In this document: positions 8,470 through 15,833 of the stretch, one piece after another | How the letters are laid out: each line of letters starts with the position of its first letter | How positions within the stretch are numbered: the stretch's first letter is position 1 | Assembly: GCA_022792945.1 (NCBI GenBank) | Contig: JAAWBZ010000056.1 | Coordinates: 1-32,439 of the forward strand | DNA length: 32,439 bases | Source: Oscillospiraceae bacterium | Lineage (GTDB): Bacteria; Bacillota; Clostridia; Oscillospirales; Oscillospiraceae | Direction of reading: 5' to 3' | The notes under the pieces: model-generated | Databases searched by the model: none | The model's input: only the letters and a program-made list of their open reading frames with translations | Told to the model about the DNA's origin: nothing | Translations under genes and position numbers: made by a program

Positions 8470-8498
8470 TTGCGTCCTGGATGGGCGTATGATAAAAT
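8470..8498 (+). promoter_or_regulatory. Promoter of aldose epimerase-like gene
   Basis: TTGCGT (8470-8475), 17-bp spacer, TAAAAT (8493-8498). Start of transcription would be near 8505, giving a short leader with AAAGGA before the ATG at 8532. Confidence 0.65.
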
Positions 8499-8531
8499 GG
8501 TAGCATTGTGAAACGAGAAAGGATGGCGGCT

Positions 8532-9410
8532 ATGTTATACACCATTGAAAATGAGCACATCCGGGTGCAGGCGTCCTCCAGGGGGGCGGAGCTGCAGTCC
8601 CTGGTGCGCAAAAGCGACGGCAGCGAGTACCTCTGGCAGGGCGACGCCCGGTACTGGAAGGACCGGGCGCTGCATTTGTTCCCCATTGTGGGGCGGCTGT
8701 GGGGCGGGCACTACACCTACCGCGGCAGGCAGTACGAGATGCCGATCCACGGCTTTGTCAGCGGCAGCGAGCTGGAGGTGGTGCGGCACGGGGCCGACGC
8801 CATCGCCTTCCGCCTGCGGGAGTCAGAGGCCACGCTGGCGGTATATCCCTTCCGGTTTGAGCTGACCATTTCCCACACGCTGGCAGACCGCAGCGTGATG
8901 ACGAAGATGGAGGTGGTGAACCGCGGCGAGGAGGATTTGATCTTTACCCTGGGCGGACACCCCGGCTTTCAGGTGCCGGTGGGCGGCGAGGGGGACTTCA
9001 CGGACTGGTATCTGGAGTTCGACCAGCCGGCCAGGGCCATGAGCATCGACATGAGCCCCGCGTGCTTCCTCACCGACGGCGCGCAGCCGCTGCCGCTGCA
9101 GGACGGGAGGCTTCTGCCGCTGCGGCACGAGCTGTTTGACAACGACGCGCTGGTGCTGTACGACGTGTGCCGGGCGGTGAGCCTCAAGTCGGAGAAATCG
9201 GCGCGGCAGGTCCGGGTGGAGTTCCCGCAGATGCCGTACCTGGGCATCTGGCACGCGCCGCGGACGGAGGCCCCCTACGTCTGCATCGAGCCCTGGGCGG
9301 GCCTGCCCTCCTACGACGGGAGGGTGGACGACCTGGAGACCAAGCGCGATATGCTGCGCCTGCCCCAGGGGGAGACGTATGAAAATACGTTTGTGGTGAC
9401 GATCCAATAA
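8532..9410 (+). CDS. Aldose 1-epimerase family protein (LacX-like)
   Basis: A 292-residue cytoplasmic protein of the galactose mutarotase-like fold. It carries the LacX-branch signatures LFPIVGRLWGG (Arg55), PIHGFV (His73), GGHPGF (His143) and the catalytic-type glutamate in CIEPWAGLP (Glu253). It would interconvert alpha and beta anomers of a sugar or sugar phosphate; the substrate is unknown. ATG 8532 was chosen because AAAGGA lies eight bases upstream; in-frame GTG 8508 and ATG 8523 give extra residues with worse spacing. It has its own promoter and is followed by a weak terminator, so it appears monocistronic. Confidence 0.9.
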   Translation: MLYTIENEHIRVQASSRGAELQSLVRKSDGSEYLWQGDARYWKDRALHLFPIVGRLWGGHYTYRGRQYEMPIHGFVSGSELEVVRHGADAIAFRLRESEATLAVYPFRFELTISHTLADRSVMTKMEVVNRGEEDLIFTLGGHPGFQVPVGGEGDFTDWYLEFDQPARAMSIDMSPACFLTDGAQPLPLQDGRLLPLRHELFDNDALVLYDVCRAVSLKSEKSARQVRVEFPQMPYLGIWHAPRTEAPYVCIEPWAGLPSYDGRVDDLETKRDMLRLPQGETYENTFVVTIQ

Positions 9411-9418
9411 AACCGCCC

Positions 9419-9458
9419 GCCGGTCTTCTCAAGGGCCGGCGAAGCCTTTTGGATTGCG
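9419..9458 (+). terminator. Weak terminator after aldose epimerase gene
   Basis: A 7-bp stem with one G-T pair (GCCGGTC 9419-9425 with GGCCGGC 9434-9440) lies just after the stop codon, followed by GAAGCCTTTT. The T-run is short and displaced. Confidence 0.4.
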
Positions 9459-9499
9459 GGAATCGGACATGATTTTCCGAAAAATGGCCCATGGGAACG

Positions 9500-9528
9500 T
9501 TGACACGGCGGGGCTTTCCTGGTACCAT
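9500..9528 (+). promoter_or_regulatory. Promoter of class III aminotransferase gene
   Basis: Perfect TTGACA (9500-9505), 17-bp spacer, TACCAT (9523-9528), followed by a short leader with AAAGGAG before the ATG. Confidence 0.75.
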
Positions 9529-9562
9529 GAAGCCAAGACAACCCCGTGAAAGGAGCGTTTTT

Positions 9563-10885
9563 ATGTCCATCTCCCAGGACTATTACAAAAAAGCCAAACG
9601 CCTCATCCCCGGCGGCGTCCAGCTGCTGAGCAAGCGGCCAGAGCAGTTCGCCCCGGGCCAGTGGCCCGGCTACGCCGTCCGCGCCCAGGGCTGCCGGGTC
9701 CTTGACCTGGACGGGAACTGGTACTATGACATGACCACCAACGGCATCGGCGCGTGCCTGCTGGGCTACGCCGACCCGGACGTCTCCCGGGCAGTGGTGC
9801 GGCGGGTGGAGGACGGGGCCATGTCCACCCTCAACTGCCCCGAGGAGGTGGCCCTGGCCGAGCGCCTCATTCAGCTGCACCCCTGGGCCGAGAATGTCCG
9901 CTTCGCCCGCACCGGCGGCGAGATCTGCGCCGTGGCCGTGCGCATCGCCCGGGCGACCACCGGGCGGGATGTGGTGGCCATCTGCGGCTACCACGGCTGG
10001 AGCGACTGGTACCTCTCGGCCAACCTGGGCGACGGGCAGGCCCTGGACGGCCAGCTGCTGCCCGGTCTTTCCCCCGCCGGCGTGCCCCGGGGGCTGAAGG
10101 ACTCGGCGGTGACGTTCCAATACGACGACTTCGAGGGCTTCGACCGCGTCATCCGCGGCTATGGCGACCGCCTGGCCTGCGTCATCATGGAGCCGGCCCG
10201 GCACCACCTGCCCAAGCCCGGCTTCCTCGAGCATGTCCGCGACGCCGTCCACAAGGCCGGGGGTCTGCTGATTTTTGATGAAATCACCATCGGCTGGCGG
10301 CTGACCTACGGCGGCAGCCACAGGCTCCTGGGCGTCACGCCGGACCTGGCCACCTTCGCCAAGGCCCTGGGCAACGGCCACCCCATCGCCGCGGTCATCG
10401 GCACCCGGGCGGCCATGGAGGGCGCCCACACCTCCTTCATCTCCAGCACCTACTGGACTGAAGGCGTGGGCTGTGCCGCGGCGCTGGCGGCGCTGGAGAA
10501 GATGGAAAGGACCCGGGTCTGGGAGCACGTCAAGGCCGTGGGTGAGCAGGTCCTGGCCGACTGGACCGCGGCGGCGGCGCGCCATGGCGTGGATATCGTG
10601 CCGGGGACGGGCTTCGCGTGTCTGGCGGAGTTCCGCTTCGCCCACTGTCCCCAGGCACTGAAAACCCTCTACACGGTCCTGATGCTCCGGGAGGGCTTCC
10701 TGGGCAACACCGCCATCTACCCCACCCTGGCCCACACGGAGGAGGTCCTGGACCTGCACCGGGCGGCGCTGGACCGTGTGTTCGCCCGGATCGCCGGGAT
10801 CTGGCGCGCCGGCGGCGAGGAGGCCGTCCTGGCGGCCATCGGCGGCCCGGTGTGCCAGTCGGGCTTCAAGCGGCTTATCGACTGA
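9563..10885 (+). CDS. Class III aminotransferase of the glutamate-1-semialdehyde aminomutase group
   Basis: A 440-residue PLP enzyme. The PLP lysine is K267 in ATFAKALGNGHPI, and DE at 239-240 (LLIFDEITIGWR) contacts the pyridine ring; the substrate-side YHGWSDWYLSANL near 143 resembles GSA-type enzymes used in surface polysaccharide or secondary pathways. The neighbours carry no other tetrapyrrole genes, and HemL's hallmark GSGTEA-type block is replaced by RTGGEICAVAV, so I do not call it hemL. ATG 9563 follows AAAGGAG with a seven-base spacer. Probably monocistronic. Substrate unknown: an amino-sugar, omega-amino acid or semialdehyde are possible. Confidence 0.85.
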   Translation: MSISQDYYKKAKRLIPGGVQLLSKRPEQFAPGQWPGYAVRAQGCRVLDLDGNWYYDMTTNGIGACLLGYADPDVSRAVVRRVEDGAMSTLNCPEEVALAERLIQLHPWAENVRFARTGGEICAVAVRIARATTGRDVVAICGYHGWSDWYLSANLGDGQALDGQLLPGLSPAGVPRGLKDSAVTFQYDDFEGFDRVIRGYGDRLACVIMEPARHHLPKPGFLEHVRDAVHKAGGLLIFDEITIGWRLTYGGSHRLLGVTPDLATFAKALGNGHPIAAVIGTRAAMEGAHTSFISSTYWTEGVGCAAALAALEKMERTRVWEHVKAVGEQVLADWTAAAARHGVDIVPGTGFACLAEFRFAHCPQALKTLYTVLMLREGFLGNTAIYPTLAHTEEVLDLHRAALDRVFARIAGIWRAGGEEAVLAAIGGPVCQSGFKRLID

Positions 10886-10900
10886 CGCGAATCCGGAAAT

Positions 10901-10927
10901 GCCCCGCCGGCTGTGTGCCGGCGGGGC
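10901..10927. terminator. Bidirectional hairpin between convergent genes
   Basis: A perfect 11-bp GC-rich stem (GCCCCGCCGGC / GCCGGCGGGGC) with loop TGTGT. It serves the plus-strand aminotransferase (tail GCTTCTTTC) and probably the minus-strand regulator (tail ATTTCC). Confidence 0.75.
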
Positions 10928-10950
10928 GCTTCTTTCGCATGGCTTTTGGC

Positions 10951-11376
10951 TCAGGACAGGCTCTGCTCGTTGGCCGCGAACAGCGTCTCGTTGACCTCCT
11001 GGAGCGAACGGCGGTGGATCAGCCCATGGCTGATGATGGCGTCCCGCCGCACACGGGGGTAGAGCTGCGCGCAGGACGCCCGCTTGAGCAGCCGCTGGAC
11101 TTCCTCCAGACTGGCCCCCAAGGCGATGCAGAGGCACAGCAGACGGTCCCGCGAGGCCGTGCGCCGGCTGGCAAGCACCTGATAGAGATACACCTCGCTC
11201 ATATCCGCCTTTCGGGCCAGCGCCGCCTTGGACAGCCCGCTCCGCCTGCGCATCCATTCCAGCTGCTCGAGAACATCGGCTTCCACAAAGCGAGACTCGT
11301 TTTCGCTCAGGTACGCTTGAATGTCAGAGCTGCCCATCAGCTCCTGCTGCAGGTCGTCGGTGTCTTTTTCTTCCAT
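10951..11376 (-). CDS. HTH regulator divergent to a protein kinase gene
   Basis: A 141-residue soluble protein with a Cro/CI-like helix-turn-helix at about residues 36-93 (LEWMRRRSGLSKAALARKAD, then SEVYLYQVLASRRTASRD). The C-terminal tail begins LYPRVRRDAIISHGLIHR and recurs in clostridial regulators placed beside small Ser/Thr kinases. The ATG at 11374-11376 has only a modest GAGGGGG upstream. It shares an overlapping divergent promoter region with the kinase, so it may control both itself and the kinase operon, and it could itself be a kinase substrate. That link is inference. Confidence 0.8.
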   Translation of the reverse strand: MEEKDTDDLQQELMGSSDIQAYLSENESRFVEADVLEQLEWMRRRSGLSKAALARKADMSEVYLYQVLASRRTASRDRLLCLCIALGASLEEVQRLLKRASCAQLYPRVRRDAIISHGLIHRRSLQEVNETLFAANEQSLS

Positions 11377-11391
11377 CTATTGGGCCCCCTC

Positions 11392-11420
11392 TTTACTTTT
11401 TGGAAAAAAACGTTTATACT
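11392..11420 (+). promoter_or_regulatory. Promoter of kinase/beta-helix operon
   Basis: TTTACT (11392-11397), 17-bp spacer, TATACT (11415-11420). Gives a leader of about 65 nt. Confidence 0.55.
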
Positions 11421-11424
11421 GTCT

Positions 11425-11453
11425 ATTGTACGCAATCACCGCGGCCAATACAA
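11425..11453 (-). promoter_or_regulatory. Promoter of the divergent HTH regulator
   Basis: Minus strand TTGTAT (complement of 11448-11453), 17-bp spacer, TACAAT (complement of 11425-11430). Its -10 lies five bases from the -10 of the kinase promoter, so the two cannot easily be used at once. Confidence 0.55.
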
Positions 11454-11493
11454 GAAGCTGGCTGCATCAGGTTGGAACTTTTTTTTCGGGGGG

Positions 11494-12204
11494 GTGGTCC
11501 TGATTTTTGACTGGCTGGAGCGAGAACTGGAGACGGAGTGCATCGCCGTGCGCGTGCTCAAGGAGAGCCCGCGGGGCAGCGTCCGCCTGATCCGGCACAA
11601 AACCACGGGACAGCGGTTCGTGCTGCGGCGGTTCACCGGAAACGCGGAGGTCTACCGGAGTCTGCTGGGCTGCGCCTGCAAAAATCTGCCCGCGACGCTG
11701 GAGGTGGCCTCCCGGGGCGCGGAGCATCTGGTCCTGGAGGAGTTCATCGGCGGGGACAGCCTGGCCGGCCTTCTGAAGGGCGCTTTATGCTCGCCGCGGG
11801 AGACCCGGCGCATCGCCACCCAGGTCTGTCAGGCGCTGTGGGTGCTCCATTCCATGTCCGCCGTCCACCGGGACGTAAAGCCAAGCAACATCATCCTCCG
11901 GGGGCCGGACGCTGTCCTCATCGACTTCGACGCCGCCCGCTTCCACCACCCGGAGCAGAAGACCGACACCCAGGTCCTGGGCACCACCGGCTTCGCCGCC
12001 CCGGAGCAGTACGGCCTGTCTCAGTCGGACATCCGGACGGATATCTACGCCATGGGCATTCTGATGAACGTGATGCTCACCGGCGAGCACCCCTCCAAGC
12101 GGCTGGCGGATGGGAGGCTGGGCCGCATCGTGGGGCGGTGCACCCATGTGAACCCCCAGAAGCGGTATCAAAATGTTCTGCGCCTGATGGAGGCGCTTTC
12201 GTAA
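11494..12204 (+). CDS. Small Ser/Thr protein kinase with atypical motifs
   Basis: The 236-residue product is a kinase domain with no membrane segment or PASTA repeats. The catalytic loop HRDVKPSNII is intact (Asp127, Lys129, Asn132), as is APEQYG (169-173), but the metal-binding DFG is DFD (144-146) and the VAIK position reads FVLRRF, with arginine (45/46) in place of the usual lysine. The gly-rich loop is weak (KESPRGSV). I chose GTG 11494, in frame after a G-run; no in-frame ATG is available before the conserved region, and the exact start is uncertain. It overlaps nothing and is followed after 13 bp by the beta-helix gene. Either an active member of the clostridial DFD kinases or a pseudokinase. 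Confidence 0.75.
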   Translation: MVLIFDWLERELETECIAVRVLKESPRGSVRLIRHKTTGQRFVLRRFTGNAEVYRSLLGCACKNLPATLEVASRGAEHLVLEEFIGGDSLAGLLKGALCSPRETRRIATQVCQALWVLHSMSAVHRDVKPSNIILRGPDAVLIDFDAARFHHPEQKTDTQVLGTTGFAAPEQYGLSQSDIRTDIYAMGILMNVMLTGEHPSKRLADGRLGRIVGRCTHVNPQKRYQNVLRLMEALS

Positions 12205-12217
12205 GGAGGAGTTTGAA

Positions 12218-13486
12218 TTGGACAAGCGGTGTCCCCACTGCGGCGCGTCCCTGCGGGAGGATGCGTCCTTCTGTCCCCATTGCGCCAAAAGCGTCAATCT
12301 CCGGCAGATGCAGAAGCCGCCGGTCGCGCGCCGCAGGCATATCGTCCGCGCCGTCCTGGGCCTGCTGGCCGCCGCCGCGCTGGCGCTGGGGCTTTGGCTG
12401 CATTTCCGCCCCAGGGTCTACGACGGCCTGGGGGAGGTCCTCTATACCGACCGGGACGGGACCTGGCAGGTCTGCATCGCCTGGGCCGATACCCCCTTCA
12501 CCGGGTCCGCCGACCGGTATACCAACGGCCAGACGAACTACGACTACCGTTATCCGTCCCTGCTTTACATCAACGATGCGGCGCGCAAAACCCACGCCGG
12601 CGAGGAATTTCTGCAGAAGGTGGACCGCGTCACCGCCGAGTTTGTCCAGCCGGACGAGGCGCTCCATATCAGCTGCACCGTGCCGAAGCCCAGGCCCGAC
12701 TATGTGCCGGATGCCAACAGCGTCACCTTTGTGGACTTCAACATCAGCGCGGCGGGCGAGTACACGGCGGAGCTGGTGATCACCGTGCATCTGAAAAACG
12801 GCGACCGGCTCCGGGTCCATCAGAACCAGCACTTTTCCTGTGTGAATGTCTATGATTATACGCCCGAGGACGCGCCCATGGAAACCCTGGAGGAGCTTCA
12901 GGCACTGGTGGACGAGCTGGGCAGGACGTTGGAGCCGGATGCGGTGGTCAATCTTCATCTCCCGCCGGTGACCTACGAGGGCGAGCTGGTGCTGTCGTAC
13001 CGGGACTTCAACCTCTGCGGCAGCAGCGAGGACGAGGAGCGGACCACCTTCACCGGCACCATCTGGATGGAGATACCCACCGGGCGCAATATCTGCACCT
13101 TTGAGCATATCAATTTTACAGGCGGAGGCAGCGGCGTCGGGGTCAGCGCCGCCGGCTGCATCCACCTGATCGACTGCGCCGTCACCGGCTGGGAGATCGG
13201 CGTGCTGGTCTCCGAGGCAAACGCCTGGGGATGGGCCGCAGACTGCCGGTTTGAGGACAACGGGGTGGGCTTCCTGGTGAACAGCAGCCGCAAGGACGGC
13301 AACAACATCAGCAACATTCACTACAGCGGCAATACCTTCGCCAATAACGGCGCCGGCGTCGTGTTCCAGCGGACAGACACCGACCTAACCCTCTCCTTCG
13401 AGGGCTGCCGCTTCACCGGCAACGGAATCGATATCGACAACCGCTGCAATCAGCCCCTGGACCTGTCCGAGGCAGTGTTTGAATAG
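12218..13486 (+). CDS. Zinc-ribbon, membrane-anchored right-handed beta-helix protein
   Basis: A 422-residue protein. An N-terminal zinc ribbon (CPHC at 5-8, CPHC at 19-22) is followed by a basic stretch and one membrane segment at about 43-62. An extracytoplasmic middle region leads to a C-terminal parallel beta-helix (repeated short strands such as HLIDCAVTGWEIGVLVSEANAW and GNTFANNGAGVVF), a fold seen in polysaccharide-acting and surface proteins. The TTG start at 12218-12220 has AAGGAGGA seven to eight bases upstream. It lies 13 bp after the kinase, so both are probably co-transcribed and the cytoplasmic zinc ribbon is a plausible kinase target. No catalytic residues could be assigned. 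Confidence 0.75.
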   Translation: MDKRCPHCGASLREDASFCPHCAKSVNLRQMQKPPVARRRHIVRAVLGLLAAAALALGLWLHFRPRVYDGLGEVLYTDRDGTWQVCIAWADTPFTGSADRYTNGQTNYDYRYPSLLYINDAARKTHAGEEFLQKVDRVTAEFVQPDEALHISCTVPKPRPDYVPDANSVTFVDFNISAAGEYTAELVITVHLKNGDRLRVHQNQHFSCVNVYDYTPEDAPMETLEELQALVDELGRTLEPDAVVNLHLPPVTYEGELVLSYRDFNLCGSSEDEERTTFTGTIWMEIPTGRNICTFEHINFTGGGSGVGVSAAGCIHLIDCAVTGWEIGVLVSEANAWGWAADCRFEDNGVGFLVNSSRKDGNNISNIHYSGNTFANNGAGVVFQRTDTDLTLSFEGCRFTGNGIDIDNRCNQPLDLSEAVFE

Positions 13487-13496
13487 AAAAAATCCA

Positions 13497-13530
13497 AAAG
13501 AGGCGTTCGCCGGATGGCGAACGTCTCTTT
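13497..13530. terminator. Bidirectional terminator between beta-helix gene and hydantoinase gene
   Basis: A 15-bp stem with one G-T pair (arms 13497-13511 and 13516-13530) and a four-base loop. T-rich tails occur on both sides (CTTTGAATTT on plus, TTTTGGATTTTTT on minus), matching convergent genes. Confidence 0.9.
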
Positions 13531-13541
13531 CTTTGAATTTG

Positions 13542-15521
13542 TCAGCGCTTCAGCGCCCCCGCGGCCCGGGCCACGGCCCTGGCTCCCAGGAAAAGCTCGC
13601 CGCCGCCCCCGCGGCAGGTGGTGCGCTGGACCTCGCTGCGGACCGTGACCGGCTCCTGCGCGCCCCGCCGGACGGCTCCGGCCCGGGCGGCGGCCTCGGC
13701 GGCCTCCAGGGCGCAGCGCTCGGCGTCGGGCAGCTCCGGGAAGGACCGCGCGCCCGCAGGGCCGTAGACCGTGTAGCCGTCGATGCCGTTTTCCCGGATC
13801 TCCACCACCGCCGTGTCCGTCACACCGCCCACCACGGCCCCCAGAGCGTTGGCCACGCCTGCGTGGGGCGGGATCACCGCCCGGGTGCCCAGCCGCTCGG
13901 CCACCGCCGGGAGGAACAGGTGGATCGGCGCGCCGATGCCCAGCAGCGTGAAGTCCGTCCGGAACTGGGGCAGAACCCAGCCTGGCTTTTGGTCGAAGCT
14001 GTCGTCGATGAGGCGGCGCAGGTCCTCGCCCACACCGCGGCGGCGAAGCCTGGGGTCGCGCCGCTCCAGCAGCAGCTCCACCACCGCGCGGTAAATCCGC
14101 CGCTCCATCTCCTGGTAGACCCAGCCGCACAGCGTCTCTGGGCGCATCCCGGCATTGTCCGCCACATACTGCGCCGCCAGCCGCGCCGCCTCGGCGTCGT
14201 AAGCGGTGAAATCGCCCCGCAGGTGCATGATATCCGTGGGCGTCAGCCCGCAGACCTGCACCACGCCGCCCCGCAGCAGCCGCCGGAGGTCCAGGTTGTA
14301 GACGTCGGTCCCCGCCGCTGCGGCAGCGTCCGCAAGGCTCAGGGGGCCCGCCCGCAGCGCCGCGCACAGCTGCCGTTCTGTCTCGCTCCAGCGCGCCGCG
14401 TCCTCCGGCTCCCGCTGCAACAGGACGTGCTCATGGAGAGGGCGGGTATGGCGCGCGCCGGAAGCTGTCAGCGCCCGCAGGTTCCGCAAAATCACTGGAT
14501 GTTTCTGCGCCGCCACACACAGCGGCTGCACCCGGTACGCCTCCAGGAGCGGCGCGCCGTCGCGGCAGTGGATGGCGCTGTCGCCGCCGAGGCCGAAGGT
14601 CTTGACGCAGAGGCCGTCCACATACGTCCGCCACCGGCCCACGCGGATGCCGTCCAGCTCCGTCACCGGCGCGCCGCCGGACACCAGAGCCAGATCCGTG
14701 GTGGTGCCGCCCATGTCCACCACCACGCAGTTCTCCTCCCCGGTCAAGGCGCTGCCGCCCAGGACGCTGGCCGCGGGGCCACTGAGCAGCGTCTCCACCG
14801 GCCGCGCCGCGGCGAATTCCCGGGAGGCCAGGCTCCCGTCGCTGCGCACCACCGCCACCGCCGCATGGACGCCCCGGCGGCGGAGAGCCTGGTCCATGGC
14901 GTTCAAAAATTCGTCGATGCACCGCAGCAGCCCCGCGTTGAGCAGAACCGAGGCGGCCCGCTGGAGGCAGTTGAGCTCGGAGAACAGCTCGTGGCCGCAG
15001 ACCGCCGGCAGATCGTATAGCTGGGAGAAAATGGATTTTGCCTGCTTCTCGATCACCGCGCCGTTGCGCATGGCGTTCTGCTCCACGATGCCCACGGCGT
15101 CCAGGTCCGAAAAACCCCGGCGCAGCTGCTCGCGGAACCGGTCCCAATCCATGCCGCCGTCCACCGCGCCGTAGAAGTCGGTGCCGCTCTCCTGGAGGAC
15201 CATTTCCTCCAGGGGCGGCAGGCCGTACTCCGCGCCGCAGCGCGCCAGAACCCGCCGGTCCGCCCCCAGGAGGATCAGCCGCGTGCGGCCCAGCCGGTCC
15301 TCCACGCAGGCGTTGGTGGCCAGGGTGGTGGAGAGGGCGATCAGCTCCGCCGCCCCCAGCGTCTCCGGCGGCAGGCCGTCCAGGGCCTCCAGAATGCCCC
15401 GGCACAGGTCCTCCCGGGTGGTCCGCGCCTTGGCCGTGCCAAGAACGCGCCGGCCCTCTAAGTCGTAGGCCGCCGCGTCGGTGTAGGTACCGCCGGTGTC
15501 GATGCCGATGCCGATCCGCAT
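13542..15521 (-). CDS. Hydantoinase/oxoprolinase family protein, HyuA-like subunit
   Basis: A 659-residue protein of the actin-like ATPase fold used by HyuA-type hydantoinases, 5-oxoprolinase and acetone carboxylase beta subunits. The N-terminus GIGIDTGGTYTDA and the second phosphate-loop block DMGGTTTDLALVSGG (about residue 268 on) are intact; late GIGAPIHLFLP and VIPPHAGVANALGAV are also family blocks. It would couple ATP hydrolysis to opening of a cyclic amide or carboxylation of a small substrate. The partner subunit HyuB is not adjacent, which is unusual. The ATG has AGGGGGG upstream. Transcribed alone from a promoter with a palindromic spacer. Confidence 0.85.
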   Translation of the reverse strand: MRIGIGIDTGGTYTDAAAYDLEGRRVLGTAKARTTREDLCRGILEALDGLPPETLGAAELIALSTTLATNACVEDRLGRTRLILLGADRRVLARCGAEYGLPPLEEMVLQESGTDFYGAVDGGMDWDRFREQLRRGFSDLDAVGIVEQNAMRNGAVIEKQAKSIFSQLYDLPAVCGHELFSELNCLQRAASVLLNAGLLRCIDEFLNAMDQALRRRGVHAAVAVVRSDGSLASREFAAARPVETLLSGPAASVLGGSALTGEENCVVVDMGGTTTDLALVSGGAPVTELDGIRVGRWRTYVDGLCVKTFGLGGDSAIHCRDGAPLLEAYRVQPLCVAAQKHPVILRNLRALTASGARHTRPLHEHVLLQREPEDAARWSETERQLCAALRAGPLSLADAAAAAGTDVYNLDLRRLLRGGVVQVCGLTPTDIMHLRGDFTAYDAEAARLAAQYVADNAGMRPETLCGWVYQEMERRIYRAVVELLLERRDPRLRRRGVGEDLRRLIDDSFDQKPGWVLPQFRTDFTLLGIGAPIHLFLPAVAERLGTRAVIPPHAGVANALGAVVGGVTDTAVVEIRENGIDGYTVYGPAGARSFPELPDAERCALEAAEAAARAGAVRRGAQEPVTVRSEVQRTTCRGGGGELFLGARAVARAAGALKR

Positions 15522-15547
15522 GGCCGTCCCCCCTTGCGTTTTTCCTT

Positions 15548-15577
15548 ATTGTAACCCTCAGCCTGAGGGGCTGTCCA
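15548..15577 (-). promoter_or_regulatory. Promoter of HyuA-like gene with a perfect palindrome in the spacer
   Basis: Minus strand TGGACA (complement of 15572-15577), 18-bp spacer, TACAAT (complement of 15548-15553). The spacer holds CCCTCAG-C-CTGAGGG (15555-15569), a perfect 7-bp inverted repeat. A regulator binding there would sit exactly between -35 and -10. Confidence 0.65.
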
Positions 15578-15644
15578 GCAGTTTTTTCGTTTTTTTGAAA
15601 AGAAACGCGTTTTGACTAAACCAGCCCCATTGCGGTCAACCTAA

Positions 15645-15795
15645 AGGCAGCGAGGTGATGCGGATGGAGACCCCCTGGACGAAAACGGCAGCACCCTCCG
15701 CAACGCCGCCGAGCACAGCTGGGACCGTCCCTGCCACGGCTCCCGCTTCGCACTGGACGGGCAACCCCGCCAACGGCGGCGGAAAGGGCCGGTGA
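15645..15795 (+). pseudogene. Decayed Rieske [2Fe-2S] domain fragment
   Basis: In the frame beginning at 15645 the sequence reads GSTLRNAAEHSWDRPCHGSRFALDG, which matches the second half of a Rieske domain (GCxLxWN...SWDCPCHGSRF). Two ligand-site changes are visible: the first GC reads GS, and WDCPCHG reads WDRPCHG, losing a cluster cysteine; the usual Trp after GCTLR is absent. The end of the domain continues in another frame as GNPANGGGKGR and stops at TGA 15793-15795, so a frameshift is also present. About 40 residues remain. Such tails end FAD-dependent oxidoreductases in Firmicutes. No start codon or ribosome binding site suits it. Confidence 0.6.
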
Positions 15796-15833
15796 GCCGC
15801 GGCCGCCAGCCCGTGAATGGAAAGGATGAGAGT

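Noticed and set aside
9563-10885. hemL (tetrapyrrole aminomutase)
   Set aside because: Fold matches, but key GSA aminomutase blocks differ and no haem genes are near.
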